Part shown: piece by piece, positions 56,701 through 64,000 of the stretch | Layout: each line of letters starts with the position of its first letter | Numbering within the stretch: the stretch's first letter is position 1 | Assembly: GCA_958510825.1 (NCBI GenBank) | Contig: OY294048.1 | Span: forward strand, 26,298,680 to 26,362,679 | Source: Brachypterus glaber | Taxonomy: Eukaryota > Arthropoda > Insecta > Coleoptera > Kateretidae | DNA: 64,000 nucleotides | Reading direction: 5' to 3' | Notes under the pieces: model-generated | The model's input: the letters and a program-made list of their open reading frames with translations, nothing else | What the model was told of the DNA's origin: nothing | Database searches by the model: none | Made by a program: the position numbers and the translations under genes

Positions 56701-57790
56701 CGTTCAAGATTTTTTTTAACGTAACGGTATCAACCATATATCAGCATGTACAGCAAATCAAAGCACAAACGGAGCTGCAGAAGGTTGTATAGGCATATTT
56801 AAACGTAATTTCCAAGCTAGAATGCTGGACCCGAAAAATAAAGGAAAATCTATGAACATGCTAGTAGCAGAATTTTTATTTTCGTACCGGTTATTACCCC
56901 ATGGAACCACGAAAGAACCACCAGCGAAGTTAGCACTAGGTAGACAACTTAGATCACGGTTGGACTTTTTAAAGGAAAATCCAGAGAAGACAGAGAGAAA
57001 AACAGAAACAGAAGCGACGAAAAACAGCAGAAAAGAACAGGAAAGGCAGAAAAAGTACCATAGGGGTAGAAAAAGGTGTTTTGAAGCAAATGACACGGTA
57101 ATGGTGACAGATTACCGAAATCATGCGAAAAGAAGCTGGGAAAAAGCAGTGATAATCAGTAAAATAGGAAATTCAGTATATAAATGTAAACTAGAAAACG
57201 GTACCATATGGAAACGAAATATAGACCAAATAATAAGTAGAGAGGAAGTATTTGAAGAAAACCAGACAAAAACATTAGAACCTTTGAAGAATACGCAAAG
57301 CAGCGTAAAAATTACAGAAAAAGGAAGAAAACAGGCGGTAATGCATCGGTTTAGCGATATTAAAATGGCAGTCAACCACGAATCCAACAGTGAAGTAACG
57401 ACAGGAAATCACCAAGATCAACAACAAGCAGAATCTTCCATTGTAAGCCTGGGAGGGGTTGTAGAGGTAAAGGAGCACCAGGTAGGAAAAGTGGGGGAAA
57501 TAAAAAATAATTTGATTTCAGATGCAGCCATCTCCGACCTACACGAACAAACACCACCACGTTGCGATCCTCGGAGCACAGAACCTGAAGTGAGTAAAAA
57601 ACCTGAAAATGACAAAGATACTTTACCTGTATGTTTACCTGAAAGAAATAAAAATACCTTACCAGTGTCTATACCGGAAAAGGATGAAAATACTTTACCT
57701 GTATCGATACCTGTAAATGAGAATTTTAAATCTAAAAGAAAGGTAAATTTACCTGCTAAATTTAAAGATTTTATAACGAAATTTGACTGA
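53747..57790 (+). pseudogene. gag-pol: Mag-like gag-pol, in-frame RNase H deletion and two in-frame stops
   Basis: ATG at 53747 (MASALPIKMEEFLMESGEW). Gag, then one CCHC knuckle CKICGARSHQARNC (~54478-54520), protease FSIDTGASISA (~54777), RT with FSKLDMNRAYLQF (~55434), FGIRTASFVFQ and catalytic FLDDIIV (~55627). After LLGMVGLF (~55885) the text jumps to KLPVMYANRLQRFAAFL, so most of RNase H is missing without loss of frame. Integrase: HSHHFG and CKSCVYC zinc finger, D in HMDYF (~56508), D in SDMGTQF (~56669), E in GAAEG (~56775). Stops: TGA at 55187-55189, where relatives have Arg, and TAA at 56717-56719 in a T-run. The C-terminal tail has NTLPVSIPE repeats (57640-57715) and ends LPAKFKDFITKFD. 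Confidence 0.92.
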
Positions 57791-58442
57791 CGGGTAATTT
57801 AGTAATTGCATAAGTAACATGGACTTTAAAATTTTAATGTGTTTTTGTATTGTTGAAATTTTATAAAATAAATGTGTGTGAAGTACTAGCAAAAGTTGCT
57901 AGGATATTTTAGATGTATATATAACGTTTTTAGTTAAGGCTAAAATTAAAAAAAAAAAAAACAAATTGACAATAATTTTAACTGCAGGTTTAAAAATATA
58001 AAAAAAAAATAAATAAAATAAAAACAAGGAAATGCATATATTTAATTGGGTAAATTAGATTCGGCAAAATGTTATATTAAAAATAAATACAATAAATAGT
58101 ACACTAAACTTATAAATAAAATAAAATTAAAACTATAGCATAAGCTATTTACAGAAATGGCTTTCTTAAAAGTATAATACATTTTATTAAGTTAAAATAC
58201 AAAGTAACAATAATTTTATAAAGTCTATAGTTACATAAAAGGAAATTTTAGATGGAATTGGGTACAAACCAATAAAGTTAGATAAGGCTTATTTCTCCAC
58301 TTACAACTTTAAAAGTTAATGTGCTTATAATAAGTTTTACCTTGCTTGAACTTTAGTTAAGTGTGAAATATTTAAGTTCTTATTTTTGCAAATAAATTCT
58401 AGGAATTTATAAAAAATTGTATTTACAAAAATAGCGCCGAGG
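57791..58442 (+). other. Non-coding 3' region of the Mag-like element
   Basis: A-rich sequence between pol and the 3' LTR. No open frame; the purine tract before the LTR is weak. Confidence 0.6.
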
Positions 58443-58658
58443 TGTGACATATCCGCATCTGCGCATGCGTATACCACCGCTGTACAAGCAGCGCTGTAGG
58501 ACGACAGTCTATGTTAGCCGTTGAAACGATATGCATTGTGATATACCCGTAACAATAAACCTGTGATATTAGTTATATATCGTTCTCCTATTATTTATAA
58601 GCCACCTATTAATAGATCTAGTATTGCTACCACTCGGCTACTAGTCAACAATATTTCA
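58443..58658 (+). repeat. 3' LTR of the Mag-like element
   Basis: Same length and sequence as the 5' LTR. Confidence 0.95.
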
Positions 58659-59030
58659 CATTTTTTTTTACAAAAAGTAAAGAAATTTTGCTTTAAGTTT
58701 TAAACCGGTTATTGCTTCCGTTTTAACAAAAAACCTGTCGCAGGTAATTTCCGCAAACTGTTAACCGAAAACCGGTTATTACCTATAGTTTTCCATCTCA
58801 ATTTTTTTTTTTTAGAGGATTTAGTGAACGCCGTGTGCAATAAAATTTGCAACGAATCCGTAACTTAGGCCTAGATCATTGTTAAAAACTTGATCCAATA
58901 AACATTTTATAAGTTTATAATTTTGTAAGTGTTACCTAACATTTTTACTGTCACCCCTCCCCCCCCCTCTGTAACGTCCTCCCTAAAGCGTTACGTAATA
59001 CTTGAACGTTCCCTTTCAAAGAGTCTTCCC

Positions 59031-59110
59031 AAGCAACAAAATAGGTAAAAAAGTAGATAAAAAGTCTAATTATCAATTGATTGTCTACTTTTTTACCTGT
59101 TTTGTTGCTT
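59031..59110. repeat. 80 bp hairpin
   Basis: AAGCAACAAAATAGGTAAAA (59031) faces TTTTACCTGTTTTGTTGCTT (59091-59110). Near-perfect arms of 26-27 bp. Up to 59569 nothing else is recognised apart from a phrase (CCCCTTAAAATTTTGGATCC, ~59347) akin to 23548. Confidence 0.85.
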
Positions 59111-59569
59111 GTGTTAATTCCCTTAAAACGCATTTTTATAATTCGTTTATACGTGATAGACTCATGCTTAAAGCGCCCTTTCGCTTTACGCTTTCTTCAC
59201 CGCAACGCCTATACTTGGTCTATCTTTGTAAGTTTCGTTCCCCGCGCCGTCCATACTTTCAATATGAGTCACTATCACGTATTAACGGATCATAGTATAG
59301 ACATGTTTATAGAAACTTTTTGTCATATTTTATGATGTAGAATCACCCCTTAAAATTTTGGATCCTATTTTAAATACACGGTGTACCTATAAAACCATAT
59401 TAAAATATGTATATATAATTGTTTTTTAGATTCACACATTTACACGGGCCCTTATATACAGTTGTCCTCACCAAGTGTGAAATCAATAGAAGATGAGATG
59501 GCTAAAATACATAGTAAATCAGTAAAAAACGGTAATTTTCATTCTGTTTAAGTGCCTATTAACAATCTC

Positions 59570-59684
59570 GCATAAGAACATAATACATAACAATGCGATG
59601 CCGTGATTCGCTTACAAAATACATGGCGCCCCATCAAGCCAATCACGGCATCGCATTGTTATGTTTTATGTTCTTATGCGAGCA
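59570..59684. mobile_element. Small palindromic MITE
   Basis: CTCGCATAAGAACATAATAC with ATAACAATGCGATGCCGTGA on the left face TCACGGCATCGCATTGTTAT and GTTCTTATGCGAG on the right; arms ~43 bp, loop ~26. It stands just before a Gypsy integrase fragment. Confidence 0.85.
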
Positions 59685-59722
59685 TGTGGATATGCCCTTA
59701 CTTTTATCCATTTTTCTTTTTT

Positions 59723-60930
59723 AGGGAAATATTCAGTAGATTTGGCTTAATTAAAGAACTGACGACCGATAATGGACGCACGTTTATTTCAGAAGAATTT
59801 CAAATTATTCTTAAAAGCTCAGGAATTAAGCATTATACGGGAGCGCCGTATCATCCCGCCACAAATGGACAAGCGGAATCGGGGGTAAAAATTATGAAAA
59901 AAGCGATCAAAAAGGCAAAATATGATAATAAAGATAAGATAAGATAAGATAAATTTATTGGTGTGAATAGATAAATCTTTACACAAGTCAGAAACATATA
60001 GAACTTGATATAAAAAAATACATGAATAATTCAGCAAAACGTTAATTGGACCTGAGAACTGAAAGATCAGCTTCTAAAAATTCCGCTGTGGAAAAAAAGG
60101 CTTTTCAAAATATTTTTAAAACTTACCGCCGGGAGACTACGAACACAATCTGGTAGTTTGTTGAAGAATTTAACACAGTGAAAATTCAAACCATTCTGCG
60201 ACAAATCCAATCTCGAAAATTTTACGCGTACATCACCCTTGCCTAAAAATTTAGATACACATTTAATAATAAATCGTTTTTTATTTCAATATCGCAACAC
60301 TCCACCACGGGCGAAACGCCTGCTAAACTTTTGTTAGGGCGTAATTTACGCACAAAATTTAACTTATTATTACCGTCTACAGAAGGTGTGGTAAAATCTA
60401 GACAGTCTTATCAGCAAAAATATCATGCAAAGAAACGAAATATAAGATTTTGGTAAAAGATAAGGTTTGGGTTCGTGATTATAGGGCACGACATCCTAAT
60501 TGGTGTGAGAGTGTAGTAGAGAGAGTACTAGGACAAAACTTATATTGTCAAAGTCGATGCTGGATTGTGGAAACGCCACAAAAATCAACTAAAACCAAAT
60601 AAGGGTAACATTTTAGTTTCTAATCAAAATGAGGGTAACATTTTAGTTTCTATTCAAAACAATAGTCCAAATTCAAGATTCAATTTCGATTATTCCAAGA
60701 TCGACTTTGCCTGAAAATAGTATGGAGCCTCAAATAATGTTCAAAATGTACCAATACAAAGTGTAAATGACAGTAATGTTCAAAATGTACCAATACAAAT
60801 TGTAAATGACAATAATGTACAAAATGTTCCTAACCAAATTATAAATAGTGAAGTGAACCAAAGTGAAGCTGTCAGAGTGTTAAGATCTCGTGCAAATATT
60901 AAACCGCCCGATAGACTAAAATTGTAGTTA
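59723..60930 (+). pseudogene. pol: Gypsy pol 3' end: integrase core and C-terminal tail, split by a LINE
   Basis: 59723-59930: REIFSRFGLIKELTTDNG (second catalytic D), SSGIKHYTGAPYHPATNG and QAESGVK (catalytic E). After the LINE insertion it resumes near 60273 with HSTTGETPAKLLLGRN and LRTKFNLLLPS, then frame breaks, VWVRDYR-type text and WKRHKNQLKP. The tail has short direct repeats (AATGTTCAAAATGTACCAAT at 60736 and 60775) and ends VLRSRANIKPPDRLKL at the stop near 60928, a common Gypsy Pol ending. All upstream regions are missing. A pyrimidine tract ending TTTTTTAG lies exactly before the start of this fragment. Confidence 0.85.
59939..60272 (-). mobile_element. 5'-truncated LINE in the Gypsy integrase
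   Basis: On the minus strand: residual coding (CVKFFNKLPDCVRSLP, typical of the end of CR1/Rex-like ORF2), a 3' untranslated region and a (TTATC)n tail, seen on the plus strand as (GATAA)n at 59935-59952. It splits the integrase text cleanly. Confidence 0.75.
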
Positions 60931-60943
60931 GTTATATAAACAT

Positions 60944-61139
60944 TTAAGAAGGGAGGTGTTAGATATGGCATTTTATATCTAGAACAATACTTTACAGTCC
61001 ATTTGAATATGTGTGACCTGCGCACATTAGCAACCTTGCCGTACGCAAGGTACACAGAGTGGATTATCAACCAGTCATTGTACGTTAGAATAAATAAGTT
61101 AATTAATAATAATTCATGAGTTTAATTATCTATCCACAT
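60944..61139 (+). repeat. Polypurine tract and presumed 3' LTR of the Gypsy fragment
   Basis: AAGAAGGGAGG (60944-60955) is followed by TGTTAGATATGG, a typical LTR start. The end near 61139 (TATCTATCCACA) is only a guess because no second LTR is present. Confidence 0.6.
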
Positions 61140-61855
61140 ATATAATAGAAATTATATACCGGGTGTCCCAGCTAAGACAAATTAATCATTTTTTTGGTTA
61201 TTATTTTTGTTTTATTATTATATTTCTTTATTCACTATTATTTACAAAATTTCATTTTACAAAATAAAATTCACATGTTATTTTTATTTATTTTCTTTCT
61301 GACAGGAAGCTTATACAATTTAAAAAGAATAAAGTACTTTTCCAAAATCTAACATTTGTGCATTTAATATTTTTATCCATCTCTTATTATTAAAGCTATC
61401 GGGATAAAATTTATGTCAGTCATATTGGATATGGGGAGAAATAAAACACCCTTGTAGATTTTAGACGCTTTATTTCACTTTGACTATACGTGAAGAAGTA
61501 AAGTATAAAGTATAAAACAACTGTATAGAACCTTATGTTTATAATATCTTAAAATAACAAATAGTTAAATTGCGATTTGATTCTGCTTAGTAAGCTATTA
61601 AGAGCACAGGCTCTAGTATTCATTGGGTTTATTTTTGTTAATTAGGGTGGCAAGCTCAATACTTCCACTCAAAAATAAACCCATATTAAATTTAAAAAAA
61701 TATTAGACTAATGTTAATCATTGACTACTAAACACAATAGGTTATTTATTAAAAAAAAATACTATTAAAGTTCTAAACTATTATAATTGATATTAAATTT
61801 ATTACAACGTCTAATCTAAAAAAATATGTTTAAAAGTTAAAAAAAAAAATATTTT
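61140..61855. other. No gene seen
   Basis: CCGGGTGTCCCAGCTAAGAC at 61160 resembles a mariner-type terminal repeat but no partner was found. A small hairpin GGGTTTATTTTTG/CAAAAATAAACCC lies at 61622-61684. Confidence 0.45.
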
Positions 61856-62235
61856 TCAGGAAAATAAAAAAACTTGATTTCATTTTATTCAAGATTTCAG
61901 GAAAATTACGAAAACCTGATTTTTCATATTTCAGAAAAGTTTTAAAACCCTGATTATTTAAAAATAAAAAAAAATAATTTTATAATTTTTAGGAAAATAA
62001 AAAAAAAACTTAAATGAACTTATATATTTCAGGAAAATTTTAAAAACCTGATTATTTAAAAATAAAAAAAAATAATTTTATAATTTTAGGAAAATTTAAA
62101 AAAAAACTAAATAAACATATATTTCAGGAAAATTAAAAAAAAAACTGACTTAATTTATAAATTTCAGGAAAATTTCAAAAACCTGATTCAGTTTATGTAT
62201 TTCAGGAAAATTTCAAAAACCTGATTACCTGATAA
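61856..62235. repeat. Minisatellite, about nine degenerate units
   Basis: Units built on TTTCAGGAAAATTT-AAAAACCTGATT with variable A/T-rich spacers (25 to 60 bases). Inverted AGG/CCT within each unit lets it form a small hairpin. Units vary in length and sequence, unlike a CRISPR array. Confidence 0.8.
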
Positions 62236-62626
62236 CCCATTCCTTAGTCCCAGTAAACATTCCTATTTCAAATTTATTTTAAGGGATTTAAAATTGATTT
62301 ATTACACTCCCACAATATAGAACAATCAATTTTTTATGTATTTATCTTTTTACTGAATTTCATAAAAAAATAAATATTTCTTTCCTTATAAATTACTTCC
62401 ACTGAGTATGTGATCCCTTTTATTTTATTAATACTTTATTTGAAAATTTGTAGGAATTATTAGCATAATAATTCTTTCGTGATAATTAATATCATAACTG
62501 AGTCTATTCGTTAAAGCACGTTCAAATGTACCATAGGTACATTTCTGTGCCAGTAGCATATTTATTGCAAGTGCCTATATTTGTAAATTTTATGTATTAG
62601 TTATGCAATAAATATTATTATTATTA
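62236..62626. other. No gene; end of an old LINE likely
   Basis: TTATGCAATAAATATTATTATTATTATTA (62592-62620; key part GCAATAAATATT) looks like the 3' end and tail of a CR1/L2-type LINE on the plus strand. A palindrome AATGTACCATAGGTACATT lies at 62525-62543. Confidence 0.45.
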
Positions 62627-62802
62627 TTAATATATTTTTCTGAGTTTATATCAGTTTTATTAGCTTAAAGTTTTTGCTAATTTTTTGTATTTACCTCAGA
62701 TTTATTAACTGCTAATCAATATATTTTTCTGAGTTTATGTCAGTTTTATTAGCTTAAAGATTTTGCTAATTTTCTGTATTTACCTCAGATTTATTATCTA
62801 CA
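62627..62802. repeat. Direct repeat, two ~90 bp units
   Basis: ATATTTTTCTGAGTTTAT, CAGTTTTATTAGCTTAAAG and GTATTTACCTCAGATTTATT occur in the same order at 62630-62706 and 62718-62796 with few differences. Confidence 0.88.
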
Positions 62803-62859
62803 GATTTTGAAACTATTAACTGATTATTACAGGTGTCTTAACTACATGTTTGTTTAACC

Positions 62860-63127
62860 TCGTACTATTCTAATTAAGCATCCCCTAAGTCCAGGACTTG
62901 TGTGGGCTAGTAGTAGAGGGAACCACCGGTTTTACCTGCTCTAACTGACTTTTAAACCAGTTTTTGGGGAGCGCGTCTCGTATTTACCTAACTACCTGTC
63001 GCCTTGGCAAAATTTCAGTTATTAATTAACTGCAAAAGACAATTGGCGTGGGTGCGAATCAAACTTACGCTGGCCGACATGTCAAGTATTTAAATTAGAC
63101 GCCTTAGCCCGTTGAGTTAGTTCTCCC
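62860..63127 (-). mobile_element. Probable tRNA-derived SINE
   Basis: The minus strand from 63127 reads like a decayed tRNA: GGGAGAACTAACTCAACGGG (box A-like TAACTCAACGGG) and AGTTTGATTCGCACCC (box B-like) about 45 bases later. The acceptor stem does not close, so it is not a working tRNA. The following ~170 bases to about 62860 form a non-tRNA body; the 3' limit is not sharp. Confidence 0.5.
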
Positions 63128-64000
63128 ATGTCTAGTGATTTTAAATATTTGTCTTGCTAATTTTATTTTTATTAGCTTTTTTTGTTTTGAGACAATCACT
63201 TTTACTGATATGGTAATTTTTAAACAAATCCCGATAATTTTAATTATAATTTCTTTGAGTTTTGATGCTAATCACTGATATAAAATCACCTATACTTTTG
63301 CTAATTTATTTTATTTTTATTATTAGTGTAAAATAGAGGGTGATGTTGTCTCTAGTGGATTCGCATAGGGCTGGCGGTGGAGAGTATTCTTGAGGATTAG
63401 TGGCAATTTGGGTAATTGTTAAGAAAACGTGCTTGATGAAGTAATCTTACCTTGACTGCTGTGCGGATGCTGTGAAGAGATGACTGCAGTCACTTAAGCT
63501 GGATGCATTGGTGAATAGTAGATTGATAGAGTTGAAGCGGTTATTATAGCGGTTTAGCACATTCTATCACATAAGTTATACGGTATGCGGTCTGCGGCGG
63601 TCAATCTAATACTACTGGTTTTATCGCTCGACTTCTTACAGTTTTTTAGGGTAGAAAAAACTTCAACAAGCAAAGCGCGATAAAATAACTTAATTTATTA
63701 AGCGGGTTGCTGACCTTAATTATTACATTTTAATTAAAGTTTGAAAATTGATATATTTAAATGCATTTTAAATATGAAGATTAAACATTCCGGCCGCCTT
63801 TACAAACTCCAGTTGTAAATAAAATAAAATAAAATAAGAATGAAAATGCGATCGGAACTTCAAATTATAAAGCCTAAAAATTAACTTATAAAGCCTAAGT
63901 AAAGCCTAAATTAATTCCCAAATAATATTCCCAAAAGGAATATATAAAAATAAATGCGGTGTAAATAAAGAAAAATTAAACAAAATTTATAATCTAAAGC
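63128..64000. other. No gene seen
   Basis: AT-rich with a more mixed patch at 63330-63620. No open frame, repeat or RNA gene recognised. Confidence 0.5.

Larger units (their letters stand above)
53470..58658 (+). mobile_element. Mag-like Ty3/Gypsy LTR element, recently inserted
   Basis: 5189 bp. LTRs 53470-53685 and 58443-58658 are both 216 bp and identical as far as I can compare. CATTT at 53465-53469 and 58659-58663 is the 5 bp duplication. Primer site at 53686 begins TGGCGACAAGG. One gag-pol frame, no env. The region 57791-58442 after pol is non-coding. Mag assignment rests on the style of gag and the single zinc knuckle. Confidence 0.95.
53357..59013. mobile_element. MITE split by the Mag-like element
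   Basis: GGGAAGGTTCAAGTATTACT (53357) is mirrored by AGTATTACGTAACG-type text inverted at 58988-59013 (GCGTTACGTAATACTTGAAC). The two halves (53357-53469 and 58664-59013) enclose the Mag-like element with one CATTT each. Confidence 0.78.

Noticed and set aside
61856..62235. Regular repeats that could be taken for a CRISPR array
   Set aside because: Units and spacers vary in length, spacers are low-complexity A/T, and the genome is eukaryotic.
63045..63127. A working tRNA gene
   Set aside because: Box A and B resemble a tRNA but the acceptor stem does not pair; a SINE head is more likely.

Overview
The window is an AT-rich stretch of a eukaryotic, almost certainly insect, genome built almost entirely of transposable elements. 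The evidence for an insect is an env-bearing errantivirus-type LTR element, BEL/Pao and Mag-like Ty3/Gypsy elements, a copia element with the half-tRNA (initiator Met) primer site, an I-type LINE with an RNase H domain, and many small inverted-repeat DNA elements. I see no convincing host protein-coding gene, no intact tRNA or rRNA, and nothing bacterial. The order of insect cannot be fixed from the sequence.

Layout. 1-7518: minus-strand Ty3/Gypsy element with ~2 kb LTRs (the 3' LTR runs off the left edge), inserted inside ORF1 of a plus-strand LINE that continues to ~11193 with a long, apparently intact ORF2. 11271-11722: a ~150 bp tandem triplicate. 11726-15130: decayed I-like LINE, interrupted by a DNA element that carries a second copy of itself inserted at a TA. 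15401-16935: three inverted-repeat elements. 16901-23186: a 5.67 kb unit whose first 618 bp reappear just before a 200-N gap; it contains a piggyBac-type MITE and a minus-strand errantivirus remnant. 23387-25831: repeats and a Helitron-like 3' end. 25832-28630: minus-strand BEL/Pao gag-protease-RT pseudogene. 29668-30954: Tc1-like and copia fragments. 31771-34745: several long palindromic elements.

34829-52503 is one nested stack that target-site duplications resolve almost completely. A small MITE was split by a copia element (TSD TAAAC). The copia 3' LTR was split by a 5.3 kb I-type LINE (TSD CAATAAGACTT). The copia 5' LTR was split by an unclassified tandem-repeat element (TSD GCATGTC). 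That element was itself split by an RTE LINE fragment (TSD TAAACTTTAA) and by a 6.5 kb errantivirus-like element with gag, pol and env (TSD GGCG).

53357-59013: another MITE, split by a young Mag-like Ty3/Gypsy element (identical 216 bp LTRs, TSD CATTT) that lacks most of its RNase H and has two in-frame stops. 59570-61139: 3' end of a further Gypsy element with a LINE tail inserted. 61856-64000: minisatellite, a direct repeat and a tRNA-like SINE.

Almost every coding region is broken; the clear exception is LINE ORF2 at 8228-11011. I found no candidate for a new cellular or defence system. The most informative content is the insertion history and a few possibly undescribed non-autonomous families.
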